From Pyxidicoccus trucidator (GTDB lineage Bacteria > Myxococcota > Myxococcia > Myxococcales > Myxococcaceae), in NCBI RefSeq assembly GCF_010894435.1, contig NZ_JAAIXZ010000010.1, positions 206,253-270,252 on the forward strand: a stretch of 64,000 nt of DNA, in the 5' to 3' direction. Shown piece by piece: positions 34,837 to 44,416 of the stretch; position 1 is the stretch's first letter; every line of letters begins with the position of its first letter. A program made the position numbers and the translations under genes. Under the pieces are notes generated by a model. It was not told where the DNA came from and did not search any database. It was given only the letters and a program-made list of their open reading frames with translations.

Positions 34837-36231
34837 GTGTTCAGTCGTCTCCAGCGCTTCTACACGTCCATCAAGGTCTTCGCGGACATGGTGATGCTCG
34901 CGGTGGCGTTCGGCCTCGCGTACGCCACGCGCTTCTCCGGCATCGTTCCCGTCACCGAGGGCATTCCCCCCTTGGATGAGACGCTGGTCTCCCTGCTGAT
35001 GGCGCTCGTCATCTTCCCGGTGACGTTCAAGCAGTCGCGCCTGTACGCCACCAACCGCTCGCGCACCAACACGGGCGAGGTCTTCGAGGTCTTCAAGTCC
35101 ACCATCACCGCGACGCTCATCCTCGTCGCGGCGATGTACTTCGCCCGTGAGCGCTACTCGCGCCTCACGCTGGTCATCTTCGTCGGCTACGCCTTCACGC
35201 TGGTGACGTGCAACCGGCTGGTGTTCCGCTGGGTGCTCAGCGAAATCCGCCGCCGCGGCCACAACCTCAAGTCCATTCTCGTCATTGGCGCAGGGGAGCT
35301 GGGCCAGCGCGTGATTGAGACGGTGGAGGGCCACCGCGAGCTGGGCTTCCGGGTGACGGGCGTGCTCACGCTGCGTCCGGAGAAGGTGGGCCAGTACGTG
35401 GGTGGCGTGCGCGTCATCGGTCACGTGGACTCGGTGAGCCAGGTGCTGGACGCGCAGCCGGTGGACCAGGTCATCCTCGCGCTGCCCCTGGAGGACCAGG
35501 CGCACGTGAAGCGGCTGATGGAGCAGCTCGCGCTGCGCACCGTGGACGTCAGGGTGGTGCCGGACCTGTACCAGTACATCACCCTCTACGGCGGCCTGGA
35601 GGAGTTCGGCGGGCTGCCCATCATCCGCCTCCAGGGCGACCCCATGGAGGGCTGGAGCCGGGTGGCCAAGCGGGCCTTCGACATCACCTTCTCGCTGCTG
35701 GCCATCCTCGCCACCTCGCCGCTGATGCTGGCCACCATGCTGGCGGTGCGCCTGACGAGCCGCGGGCCCGTGCTCTACCGCCAGGAGCGCATGGGCATGG
35801 ACGGGCGCACCTTCCCCATCCTCAAGTTCCGCACCATGCGCGTGGACGCGGAGTGCTCGGGGGCGATGATGGCCTCCAAGGAGGACCCGCGCCGCACGCC
35901 CATCGGCACCTTCCTGCGCAAGTACTCGCTGGATGAGCTGCCCCAGTTCTTCAACGTGCTGCTGGGCGACATGAGCCTGGTGGGCCCGCGCCCCGAGCGC
36001 CCCGTCTTCATCGAGGAGTTCAAGCGGCAGATTCCGCGCTACCACCTGCGGCACAAGGTGAAGGCGGGCATCACCGGCTGGGCGCAGATCAACGGCCTGC
36101 GCGGCCAGACGTGCATCCAGAAGCGCATCGAGTACGACCTGTACTACATCGAGAACTGGTCGCTGCTGATGGACCTGAAGATTCTGGTGCGCACGGCGCT
36201 GGGCGGCTTCCTGTCGAAGAACGCGTACTGA
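34837..36231 (+). CDS. Undecaprenyl-phosphate sugar phosphotransferase (WcaJ/WbaP type)
   Basis: 464 residues from GTG 34837, with AGGAG seven bases upstream. Four N-terminal membrane helices, a CoA-binding-like Rossmann part (SILVIGAGELGQRVIE), one further membrane segment and the C-terminal bacterial sugar transferase domain: KRAFDITFSLLAIL, RGPVLYRQERMGMDGRTF, LKFRTM, SLVGPRPERP, GITGWAQINGLRG. It moves a hexose-1-phosphate from a UDP-sugar to undecaprenyl phosphate, the first step of polysaccharide repeat assembly. Myxococcus xanthus has several such enzymes; I cannot tell which one this matches. No flippase or polymerase is adjacent apart from the WaaL/Wzy-like gene at 30535. Confidence 0.92.
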   Translation: MFSRLQRFYTSIKVFADMVMLAVAFGLAYATRFSGIVPVTEGIPPLDETLVSLLMALVIFPVTFKQSRLYATNRSRTNTGEVFEVFKSTITATLILVAAMYFARERYSRLTLVIFVGYAFTLVTCNRLVFRWVLSEIRRRGHNLKSILVIGAGELGQRVIETVEGHRELGFRVTGVLTLRPEKVGQYVGGVRVIGHVDSVSQVLDAQPVDQVILALPLEDQAHVKRLMEQLALRTVDVRVVPDLYQYITLYGGLEEFGGLPIIRLQGDPMEGWSRVAKRAFDITFSLLAILATSPLMLATMLAVRLTSRGPVLYRQERMGMDGRTFPILKFRTMRVDAECSGAMMASKEDPRRTPIGTFLRKYSLDELPQFFNVLLGDMSLVGPRPERPVFIEEFKRQIPRYHLRHKVKAGITGWAQINGLRGQTCIQKRIEYDLYYIENWSLLMDLKILVRTALGGFLSKNAY

Positions 36232-36246
36232 AGACGGAGGCGCCAC

Positions 36247-36705
36247 GTGAGCGCGCACGAGTGGACGCGGGGCGACTTCGTCATCAGCACGGACCGGGCC
36301 CGGGTGGACGTGGAGGCGGTGCATCGCTTCCTCCAGTCCTCGTACTGGGCGGCGGGCATTCCCCTGGAGGTGGTGCGCCGCTCGGTGGAGCACTCGCTGC
36401 CCTTCGGCCTGTATCGGCTGAGCACGGGGGAGCAGATGGGCTTCGCGCGTGTCACGACGGACTTCGCCACCTTCGCGTACCTGGCGGACGTGTTCATCGC
36501 GGACGCGCTGCGAGGTCAGGGCCTGGGGAAGTGGCTGGTGGAGACCCTGGTCGCCCACCCGGAACTCCAGGGGCTGCGACGGTGGCTGCTGGCCACGAGT
36601 GACGCGCACACGCTCTATGCCCAGCACGGCTTCACGCCGCTGAGCGCGCCCGAGCGCTTCATGGAGAAGTGGGACCCCGAGGTCTACCGGCGCGGCTCGC
36701 GCTGA
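36247..36705 (+). CDS. GNAT-family N-acetyltransferase
   Basis: 152 residues from GTG 36247 (GGAGG six bases upstream), 15 bases after the glycosyl-phosphotransferase. The acetyl-CoA binding motif A is clear: LADVFIADALRGQGLGKWLV (V/I-x-x-x-R-G-x-G-x-G/K). ARVTTDFATFAYLADV and YAQHGFTPL are the expected flanking strands. Acceptor unknown; it resembles small stand-alone acetyltransferases, and the link to polysaccharide is by position only. Confidence 0.87.
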   Translation: MSAHEWTRGDFVISTDRARVDVEAVHRFLQSSYWAAGIPLEVVRRSVEHSLPFGLYRLSTGEQMGFARVTTDFATFAYLADVFIADALRGQGLGKWLVETLVAHPELQGLRRWLLATSDAHTLYAQHGFTPLSAPERFMEKWDPEVYRRGSR

Positions 36706-36798
36706 CACAAGGCGCCCCGCGAGTGCTCGGACACCGCCGGGCCGCGAGCCCGGGCCGCGGCGGGAAGCGCCATGGCCCGGACCCGACGACTCACGCGG

Positions 36799-38733
36799 TT
36801 ATTGGATGCTCCACACCACGGTGCCGCTGCACGTGTTGCTGCTGTAGCAGCCGGCGCGAAGCTGCAGCGTGCCGGTGGCCGTCGCCGTGTAGCTCAGGCT
36901 GGAGCCCACGCCGCTGCACGCGTCGTCGTTGGACGCCGCCTGCGTGGCGCCGTTGTAGAGGCGCAGGTAGGTGTCCCCGGTGAACGAGGCCCCCGTCACG
37001 CCGCACGTGGCCACGGTGATGCGCTGGCCCGCGGTGATGCTGACGTCGCGGTTGGTGGTGTTCTGCTGCGCGCTGTTGGTGTTGCTGCCGCTGAAGGCGA
37101 ACGAGCCCGTGGTGGGCTGCGGAGGCGGCTGGCCGTCGGTGATTTCCCACACCACCCGGCCACCGCAGCTTCCGCTGGAGTAGCAGCCGGCGCGGACCTC
37201 GTAGTCTCCGGCGACGGAGGCGGTGAAGGTGATGCTGGAGCCACGGCCTCCGCAGGCGTCGTCGTTGGAGGCGACCTCGGCGGCGGCGGGGCTGAGCAGG
37301 CGCAGCCAGGTGTCACCGGAGAGCTGCGTGCCCGTCAGGCCGCAGGTGGCCACGGTGAGCTTCTGGCCGGCGGTGAGGGCAATCTTCTTGTTGGTGGTGT
37401 TCTGCTGCGCGCTGTTGGTGTTGGTGGCGGTGTACTCGAAGGAGTTGGCCGGGGGCGGGGGAGGGGGCGGAGGCGGCTCGCCATTGCCGTTGGGGCTGGG
37501 GCAGCCGGCGGTGGGCAGCGCGCACGTGGGCAGGCTGGCGCCCAGGTGGGTGATGACGGACTGGATGGGCACGCCGCGGTTGGGGCAGTTGGCGCAGTGG
37601 TGCAGCGCCACCACCAGGTTGTCGCTGTGGCCGATGACGGGCGAGCCCGACGAGCCGCCCTGCGTGTCCGCGAAGTAGCCCACGTCGTTGGGGCCGCCCG
37701 TCTGGCACGAGGCCTCCGTCAGGCTGTAGACCTCGGCGAAGCCGGACTGGTCATTGGCGTCGGTGGACGTGACGGCAATCTTCTTGCCCCAGCCCGCCGG
37801 GTGCTGCGGGACGAAGATGCGCTCGTTCACCACGGCGCCGGTGGAGCGCAGCTGCAGGTAGCCGTAGGTGTTGGTCGGGTTCTGCGCCAGCTGCACCAGC
37901 GCGTAGTCGCGCGGGGCGTCCACCTTCACCAGCGTGGCGCCGGAGATGACGTTGCCCGGGCAGCCGAACCAGCTCGCGCAGCTCGTGGCGCAGGTGGCGC
38001 CCTCGGCCAGGAACTCGTAGCTGGTGTTCTGCGCGTCGGACGCGGTGCCGATGCAGTGCTGGTTGGTCATCAGGTGGCCCTGGCTGCCCACGAGCCAGCC
38101 CGTGCAGCCGCCGGAGCCGTTGATGAGCAGGCGCGCCACCGGACGGGCGCGGCCGTAGATGGCCGGGTCGCTGGAGGCGTAGCAGGGCGCCCAGGCGGAG
38201 TCGTCACCGCCGCACAGCGCCTTGTTCACTCCGGCGAAGCCCATCTCCTGGTTGGTGTAGCCCCGGGCGTACAGGTCGACGGAGTAGCCGTGCCGGTTGA
38301 GGATGCCGCGGCGGCCGTCGTGGTCCTTGCTGTGCAGCTCGATGATGGCCGTGTCGCCGGGGATGTGGATGGCCCAGAAGCCGTCCCTCGCGCCCGGGTG
38401 GGAGTTGTCATACGTCCACGTGCGGCGGGCGTCCGGCGAGCGCACCACGACGAAGTCGCCTTCCTCCAGCTCCAGGCGCTCGAAGTGAGGCGCGATGTAG
38501 GCGGCGCCCGGGTGGTGGATGACGTCGCTGTGTACGGGGCCGCTCTCGGCGCGCACGGCCGTGGTGGCGTACGGGTGCGCCGTCTCGAAGCGCCGGAACA
38601 CGTCCTCGCCGACCTTGGTGGGCCCCTGCGAGGCGGGCGACGGCTCCGCCTTGCACACGGGCGCCGAGGCCAGCGCGGCTGGCGCCGCCAGCGAAAGCGC
38701 GGCGACGAGACATGCGAGCTGGATTCGTTTCAT
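36799..38733 (-). CDS. Secreted trypsin-like serine protease with two PPC domains
   Basis: 644 residues from ATG 38733 (AGGAGA five bases upstream), signal peptide ending near AALASA. After a ~150-residue prodomain-like region the S1 peptidase core has the triad His in LMTNQHCIG, Asp in DAPRDYALVQLA and Ser in QGGSSGSPVIGH. Several Cys suggest disulfides. A Pro stretch (nine Pro) then leads to two ~95-residue pre-peptidase C-terminal (PPC) domains, each with NTNSAQQNTTN and SNDDAC. PPC domains are normally removed in maturation or aid secretion and binding. Likely a predatory exoprotease. Confidence 0.92.
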   Translation of the reverse strand: MKRIQLACLVAALSLAAPAALASAPVCKAEPSPASQGPTKVGEDVFRRFETAHPYATTAVRAESGPVHSDVIHHPGAAYIAPHFERLELEEGDFVVVRSPDARRTWTYDNSHPGARDGFWAIHIPGDTAIIELHSKDHDGRRGILNRHGYSVDLYARGYTNQEMGFAGVNKALCGGDDSAWAPCYASSDPAIYGRARPVARLLINGSGGCTGWLVGSQGHLMTNQHCIGTASDAQNTSYEFLAEGATCATSCASWFGCPGNVISGATLVKVDAPRDYALVQLAQNPTNTYGYLQLRSTGAVVNERIFVPQHPAGWGKKIAVTSTDANDQSGFAEVYSLTEASCQTGGPNDVGYFADTQGGSSGSPVIGHSDNLVVALHHCANCPNRGVPIQSVITHLGASLPTCALPTAGCPSPNGNGEPPPPPPPPPANSFEYTATNTNSAQQNTTNKKIALTAGQKLTVATCGLTGTQLSGDTWLRLLSPAAAEVASNDDACGGRGSSITFTASVAGDYEVRAGCYSSGSCGGRVVWEITDGQPPPQPTTGSFAFSGSNTNSAQQNTTNRDVSITAGQRITVATCGVTGASFTGDTYLRLYNGATQAASNDDACSGVGSSLSYTATATGTLQLRAGCYSSNTCSGTVVWSIQ

Positions 38734-39090
38734 CGGTTCTCCTGTGGAAATGGGGGACTTCGCAGCCATGGGCTGCACTCCCAGTTATACCGGGCATACC
38801 CGACATTCCGTGGTTAGCCGTTGTTTATCGTGTTGCAAGAAGGGCCCGCCTCGGGCGGCTCTCCCGTCTCAGGCGGACGGGGCGCGGGTAGGGTGGGGCG
38901 GAGGTGTGCGTGCCTACCTGAGGCGTCGCGAAGGCTGGAGCAGGACAGGCAGGCGTGCGCCGCTGGTTTCACGCGGAGCGGTTGTTTCCGTCCTGCGCCG
39001 TGGCCTCGGAGTACGGGAGCAAGGAAAGAAGCGAGCGGCAAGGCGGGGCACGGGGCTCCCGGACGCGAAGCCGTCTAGACTGCGGGAAGC
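38734..39090. other. Divergent intergenic region
   Basis: 357 bases with no convincing gene. On the minus strand TATAAC (38784-38789) could be the -10 of the protease promoter, with a GCAGCC-ATG-GGCTGC inverted repeat (38762-38776) in its leader and CGGG-CATA-CCCG (38791-38802) just upstream. The rest shows nothing clear apart from TAGACT at 39075, a possible -10 for the gene at 39091. Confidence 0.35.
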
Positions 39091-42000
39091 ATGGCCGAAA
39101 AGCTTGGAGCGATCCTGGTCCGCAAGGGCCTCATCACGCAGGCGCAGCTCGACGAGGCCCTCAAGGCCCAGCTCATCTACGGTGGGCGGCTGGGCACCAA
39201 CCTCGTCGAGCTGGACATCCTCGACATCGACACGCTGGCCATGGCGTTGGGGGAGCAGTCGCGCTACCCCGTCGCCCAGGACGCGGACTTCGACGCGGTG
39301 ACGGATGCGACGCTGGCGTTGCTGCCGGCCGCGCTGGCGGAGAAACACCTCGCCTTCCCCCTGGGCCAGGAGGGCCGGCGGCTCAAGGTGGCGATGGTGA
39401 ACCCGCTGGAGCTCCGGGACACGGATGCGCTCGGCTTCGCCACCGGCCTGCGCATCGTCCCGTATGTCGCGCCCGAGCTGCGGCTGTTCCGGTACCAGGC
39501 GAAGCGCTACGGCCTCAAGAAGGAGTCACGGTTCGTCCAGCTGTCCGCGGCGAAGCGCCAGCCGAAGGCCGCGGGCACCGCGGGGGCAGCGAGCGCACCG
39601 GCGGCGGCCACCGTGGCACTGCCCCCAGCGCCCGTGCGTCCCGACCCGGGTGCGGAGGGAATGTTCGGCGGGCTGGCCCCGGGCCAGTACCTGAGCGACG
39701 ACTCGGATGTGGAAGAGGTCGACTCGGGCACGGCGCAGCCTGTGAGCTCCGCGCCGCCTCCCGCGCCGCCTCGGCTCGTTGCGCAGGACCCGACGCGAAG
39801 CGCGCAGGAAGCCGGGAGCGTGCGCTCCGGCCCGCCGCCCCGGCTTACTCCGGCGGAGCTGCCACGTGTGGCCGTGCCGCCCCGGCTCGCGCCGGAGCTC
39901 GAGCAGGTGGAGGAGCTCGACGTCCTGGATGAGGAGGATGTGGAGGAGGGCGAGGTCCTGGAGGAGATGCCCGTGGTCGCGGGCGTCGATTCCGGACCGC
40001 CGATGCTGGAGGCCGTGGGCGCCGTGAGCGCGCCTTCACCGGAGCCCCTGCACGCAGCGCAGGGCTCGCGTCCCGCGTCGCCGCCCCGGCTCACCCCGAG
40101 GGAGGTGCCGCGCGTGGCGGTGCCTCCGCAGCTCGCGCAGCCCGAGGGGGCTCGGGCCATGCCTCCGCAGCTCGCGCCGGAGCCTCAGGCCGCGCCGCCC
40201 CGGCTCTCCGCGTCGGTAGCGCAGCCTTCCGCCGAGGTGCCCGTTCCCGCGGGGAGCCCTCAGCCTCCTGGCCTGGTGGCACGTCAGGCTGGAGCACCGG
40301 GCGCGATGCCGCCGCAGCCTCCGGGGATGAATCGTGTCCCTCCGGCTCCGGGCCTGTCCGCGAGTCCGATGCCTCCGCACGCGGCTCGGCCCATGCCTCC
40401 GCCGGGTGGGCCCGTGGGGACGGATGGGCAGGTGGGGCCTCCGGCTTCCATGCCGCCGGGGATGGTGGCGAAACCCGCCTCGGGTGGACGGCCTCCGTCG
40501 GTGACGGGATTGCCGGCGGTGCCCGGGCCTCAGGGACCTGTTCCTCCGGGGATGGCACGTCCGCCTTCGCCGCCTCCGGGGCCTGCGCAACAGCAGCCCA
40601 TGCCTCCGCAGGGCGCGGCGCCGCGTCCTCCTGGAGCGCCCCAGCCTCCGATGATGGCGAGGCCCACGCCCCCGCCAGGGATGGCGGCGCCGCAGCCTCC
40701 AGGGATGGCGCCCAGGGGCATGGCGCCGGGCGGAGCGATGCCCGCGCAGGGTGCGGGGCCCGTTCCTCCGCAGCCTCATCCGAACATGCCCATGGGGCCA
40801 CCGCCTGGGGCGATGCCTGCGCAGGGCGCGGGGCCTGTGCCTCCGCAGTCCGGGGCGCATCCCTTCGTGGCGCCTCCACCCGGTGCGCGGCCTCCGCAGG
40901 GCGCGGGACCCATGGGGCCTCCACCCGCGAACATGCCCATGCCGCCTCCTCCGGGGATGGTGGCACAGGGCGCCCGTCCCCCCTCGATGCCGGGTGCGCC
41001 GATGCCGCCGGGGATGCCCGCGCAGGCGAGGCCCCCGCCGCCAGGGATGATGCCCGGCGCGCCCATGCCTCCGGGCGGCCCCATGGGCGCGCACCCGGGA
41101 ATGCCTCCGCGACAGGGGCCGCCTCCAGGCGCTCCGATTCCTCCCGCGACTGCCCGTGGCCCGGGCATGCCTCCGGGGATGCAGGGGCCGGGCCTGCCGA
41201 TGGCCGGTCCGCCCATGCCGGGCCGTCCTCCTCAGCCGCCTCCCAACATGGGAGCGCCGCAGCAGGGAGGGATGGCTCCTCCCGCGCCGCCTCGGCAGGG
41301 AGAGGCTCCGCAGAATCGCATGGCGGGTCCTCCGGGCCTGCCCGTGTCGACGCACCCGGGGATGTCTCAGGTCCCGCCAGGGATGTCGCCCGCGGCGCCT
41401 CGGAATGCGGGGCCTGCTCCGGTTCCGCCATCGGCTCCGGCTGCGAACCCGAGGGCTTCCGCTCCGGAGACGCAGGAGCCGTCTGGCGCGCACTTCGCCG
41501 ACTCCGTTCCTCCCCATGTTCCCGAGGCCGTCGCGACGCCCGCAAGTTCCACGGGTGACGAGGCTTCGGACCTGTCGGGAGCTACGCGCGCGGAGGTGCC
41601 TGCCTCGACGGAGGAGGAGGTTGCTCCGGAGCAGCTGCTCACGACCGAGCCCCTCCTCGACGAGTCCGGCGCGGTTGCCATGGCGGGTGTCGGAAGCTCG
41701 GACGCCGCGCTCGGGGCGTCCGAGGTCGCGGCCCAGGCTGAGGAGGAAGCATCGGCCCATCCGGCCACGGAGCCGTCGTCGGTGAGCAGCACGCTGACGG
41801 CATCCGCCGACGTTGTGCCCGCGACGACTCGGATGTCGATGGTCGGCGCGGAAGTAGCGTCACCGTCGGCCGCCGTCGAGGTGACCACGGCGTACGGCAT
41901 CGCCCTGTCCGCGGAGGACCTCACTGACGAGGTCGAGGAGCTGCTCGACGTCGCGAGTCTGCCCGTGTCGCCCGACGTGCATGCCGAGTCGAGCACTCCG

Positions 42001-44232
42001 GTCGAGGCCGGGGCTCCAGCCGTCGCGCCAGTCCCGGATGCAGCCGGACTCACTGCGGCCCAGGTCGCAGTCTCACCGTCGCTCGACATGAACCTCGAGG
42101 CTGACGGCCCGGTGTCCGTCCCCGACGCGGCCACACCGCCCGATGCGGTTACGCACGCGGGGATGGAGCAGGGTGAAGCGCGCGCCGGCTCTCGCGACAC
42201 AGCGGAGGAGGGGCCTGCCTTCACGGACACTGTGCCCGCGCCGCCTTCGGTCGACGCTGCTCCGACTCTGGTCGGCATGGACGCGGAGGCCGCGAAGCCC
42301 GAACCGACTCCGGCCCACGACTCCGAGCCTGCCGCCACGGTCCACGCCCACGCGGAGACCGAGCCGACTGCGGCGGAACTGCTCCCGGTCGATGCTGCCG
42401 TCGCGCACGCCGTCTCGGCTCACGCTGACGTGGAGCCTGTGGCCCCCGGGACGAGTACTGCGACCCACGAGGCTCCTGCCGCGGCTGAAGGTGCGGCCAC
42501 GACGCGCTCCCACGCGGAGCCCGATGCGCTCGGTTCGAGCGTCGCGTCTCCTGCCTCCGCCTCTGCCGAACCCGCCGCCACGACCCACGCCCACGTGGAG
42601 CCTGTAGCCCCTGGTACGAGCACCGAGCAGCACGCGGACTCTCGTGCCGCCGAGCCCGTCGCCACGGCCCACGCAGTCCACGCTCCTGCCGTCTCGGCCG
42701 GCGCCGACACTGGGCCCGGCGTCACGGCCCATTCGGGCACCGAGCACGGCGTCCCGGCCCATTCGGACACCGAGCCCGGTGTCCTGGCCCGTGCGGACAC
42801 CGAGCCCACCAATACGGCCCACGCGCCTGCCGTCCCGGCCAGTGCCGATGCTGAGCCCGCTGTCACTGCCCGCGCCGACACCTCGCCCGACATCACGGCC
42901 AGCACCGACATCGAGCCCGCTGCGGCCCGCGCTGACATCGCGCCTGGCGTCACGGCCCGCGCTGACACTGAGGACGCCGCTGCGGCCCGCGCTGACACCT
43001 CGCCCGATGTCACGGCCCGCGCTGACACTGAGGACGCCGCTGCGGCCCGCGCTGACACGGAGCCCGCCAACACGGCTCATGCAGCCCCCGAGCCCGTCGT
43101 CGCGGCTGGTGCGGATGCAGAGCCCGCCGCCACCGAGCCCGTCGCCACGCCCCGTGCCGACACCGAGCCCGCCGTAGCGGCCAGCGCCGACACAGCGCCC
43201 GTCGCCACGCCCCGTGCCGACACCGAGCCTGCCGTCACGCCCCGCGCCGATACCGAACTCGCCGCGCCGGCCCACGCATCCCCCGGGCCCGTCATCACGG
43301 CCAACGACAACGCCGAGCCCGAGGCTCCGGCCAGCCCGATGTCGGCCAGCACTGTTTCCGAGGCACCCGCCGACTCCTCCACTCCGGAAGTCGCGCCCGC
43401 GCGGGTGCAGCCCGCTCCGCGAGCCCCCATCGAGCTCGACGACGTTCCGGCCTCGTCCGGTGAGACGATGGAGCTCGCGTCGACGTGGGAGTTCGTGGGC
43501 TGGCAGGGCGGCGAGGGCAATGGAACCATCGGCCACACGCCCGAGACGACCTGGGCGGACCGCGCCGTGGACCTCGACGGCCCGGCCATCTCCGCCGTGC
43601 CGGAGGCGCCTCCGGCGACCGAGCTCCCACTGGCCTCGGCCTGGGACTTCATCCAGCAGCCCTGGCAGCCCCCGGCGGGCGAGCCCTCCGAGGTGCTCAC
43701 CTCCCTCCTGGCCGCGGCCAGCGCCTCCACCGAGACCTCGTCGTCGGGGCCCGCGGTCACCGCGGAGCAGGTGCTCGCGGCGCTGGACGGCGTGGGGACG
43801 CAGGGCACGCTCGGCAAGGTGCTGCTCGCGTACTGCGCGGGGCGCTTCCGACGAGCCTTCCTCCTCGGCGAGAGCTTCGGCCTCGCGCGGGTGGGGCACG
43901 CCTGGGGCCCCGGTAGCGACAGCCCCGCCGTCTCCGCCCTCAAGGTGGATCTGGAAGCCCCGTCGCTGCTCACCGCCGCGATGGCCGGCACCGGCCCGAG
44001 CCTCTTCAACAGCCCGGGTTGCGCCCAGGACGAGGCCATCTTCTCCGCGCTCGGTGAAGCCTCCTCGCGATTGCTGGTCGTCGCGCTTCGGAGCCGGGGC
44101 CGTCCTGTCGCCTTCGTCGTGGCGGACCCTGGTGCGGAGCCCGTCGACACCTCACTCCTCGACGACTTCACCCGAGTCATCGACAAGGCGTCGGAGGCCT
44201 ACGACCGACTCCCCACGCACCGGGGCGCCTGA
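39091..44232 (+). CDS. Giant MshEN-domain protein with Pro-rich and repeat regions
   Basis: 1713 residues. The head (1-150) is a GspE/PilB/MshE N-terminal domain: two 24-residue c-di-GMP-type motifs, KLGAILVRKGLITQAQ to Q27 and RLGTNLVELDILDID to Q56, followed by the rest of the MshEN fold. There is no T2SS ATPase domain. Residues ~180-790 are disordered, first with LTPxELPRVAVPPxLA repeats, then extremely rich in Pro, Met and Gly. Residues ~790-1480 are Ala/Glu/Pro-rich with tandem ADTEPxxxA units. The last ~165 residues (LAALDGVGTQGTLGKVLLAY onward) form a compact GAF/roadblock-like alpha/beta domain. I infer a c-di-GMP-responsive scaffold, perhaps linked to pili, gliding or secretion. No signal peptide or membrane helix. 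Confidence 0.82.
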   Translation: MAEKLGAILVRKGLITQAQLDEALKAQLIYGGRLGTNLVELDILDIDTLAMALGEQSRYPVAQDADFDAVTDATLALLPAALAEKHLAFPLGQEGRRLKVAMVNPLELRDTDALGFATGLRIVPYVAPELRLFRYQAKRYGLKKESRFVQLSAAKRQPKAAGTAGAASAPAAATVALPPAPVRPDPGAEGMFGGLAPGQYLSDDSDVEEVDSGTAQPVSSAPPPAPPRLVAQDPTRSAQEAGSVRSGPPPRLTPAELPRVAVPPRLAPELEQVEELDVLDEEDVEEGEVLEEMPVVAGVDSGPPMLEAVGAVSAPSPEPLHAAQGSRPASPPRLTPREVPRVAVPPQLAQPEGARAMPPQLAPEPQAAPPRLSASVAQPSAEVPVPAGSPQPPGLVARQAGAPGAMPPQPPGMNRVPPAPGLSASPMPPHAARPMPPPGGPVGTDGQVGPPASMPPGMVAKPASGGRPPSVTGLPAVPGPQGPVPPGMARPPSPPPGPAQQQPMPPQGAAPRPPGAPQPPMMARPTPPPGMAAPQPPGMAPRGMAPGGAMPAQGAGPVPPQPHPNMPMGPPPGAMPAQGAGPVPPQSGAHPFVAPPPGARPPQGAGPMGPPPANMPMPPPPGMVAQGARPPSMPGAPMPPGMPAQARPPPPGMMPGAPMPPGGPMGAHPGMPPRQGPPPGAPIPPATARGPGMPPGMQGPGLPMAGPPMPGRPPQPPPNMGAPQQGGMAPPAPPRQGEAPQNRMAGPPGLPVSTHPGMSQVPPGMSPAAPRNAGPAPVPPSAPAANPRASAPETQEPSGAHFADSVPPHVPEAVATPASSTGDEASDLSGATRAEVPASTEEEVAPEQLLTTEPLLDESGAVAMAGVGSSDAALGASEVAAQAEEEASAHPATEPSSVSSTLTASADVVPATTRMSMVGAEVASPSAAVEVTTAYGIALSAEDLTDEVEELLDVASLPVSPDVHAESSTPVEAGAPAVAPVPDAAGLTAAQVAVSPSLDMNLEADGPVSVPDAATPPDAVTHAGMEQGEARAGSRDTAEEGPAFTDTVPAPPSVDAAPTLVGMDAEAAKPEPTPAHDSEPAATVHAHAETEPTAAELLPVDAAVAHAVSAHADVEPVAPGTSTATHEAPAAAEGAATTRSHAEPDALGSSVASPASASAEPAATTHAHVEPVAPGTSTEQHADSRAAEPVATAHAVHAPAVSAGADTGPGVTAHSGTEHGVPAHSDTEPGVLARADTEPTNTAHAPAVPASADAEPAVTARADTSPDITASTDIEPAAARADIAPGVTARADTEDAAAARADTSPDVTARADTEDAAAARADTEPANTAHAAPEPVVAAGADAEPAATEPVATPRADTEPAVAASADTAPVATPRADTEPAVTPRADTELAAPAHASPGPVITANDNAEPEAPASPMSASTVSEAPADSSTPEVAPARVQPAPRAPIELDDVPASSGETMELASTWEFVGWQGGEGNGTIGHTPETTWADRAVDLDGPAISAVPEAPPATELPLASAWDFIQQPWQPPAGEPSEVLTSLLAAASASTETSSSGPAVTAEQVLAALDGVGTQGTLGKVLLAYCAGRFRRAFLLGESFGLARVGHAWGPGSDSPAVSALKVDLEAPSLLTAAMAGTGPSLFNSPGCAQDEAIFSALGEASSRLLVVALRSRGRPVAFVVADPGAEPVDTSLLDDFTRVIDKASEAYDRLPTHRGA
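42690..43260 (+). repeat. Tandem ~30-bp repeats within the MshEN gene
   Basis: Imperfect ten-codon units encoding A-x-A-D-T-E-P-x-x-x. The best-preserved pair is a 38-base stretch at 42961-42998 repeated exactly at 43021-43058, a 60-base shift of two units. Such near-identity inside a diverged array suggests recent expansion by slippage or recombination. Confidence 0.75.
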
Positions 44233-44274
44233 CCGATTCTCCTCGAGCCGAAGCCGGCCCCCTCGATGACGAGC

Positions 44275-44362
44275 GCGGAAGGAACCGTCATTCCGCTCTC
44301 GTCCGTCGACTGGCGCTCACCCTCCCGAGGCCAGGTCGACGCGGAAGGAACCGTCATTCCGC
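44275..44362. repeat. Two intergenic palindromic 22-mers, 66 bp apart
   Basis: Identical copies at 44275-44296 and 44341-44362, built as GCGGAA-n10-TTCCGC with inner GGAACCGTCA. On the reverse strand they match 18 of 22 positions of the third intragenic copy at 20151-20172 in the kinase gene. They lie in the convergent gap after the MshEN gene. Confidence 0.7.
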
Positions 44363-44416
44363 GCCTTCCGTCGGTGGCGGGAACCGGTGACGCGAGGGGA
44401 GGGGAGAAACGCGGAA

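Noticed and set aside
40100..41450. Pro/Met-rich region as a possible separate gene or frameshift
   Set aside because: One frame stays open across it and links the MshEN head to the C-terminal domain; composition is a disordered linker.
44275..44362. The two 22-mers as a minimal CRISPR
   Set aside because: Only two copies, 44-base spacer, no cas genes, and related copies sit inside a coding sequence.
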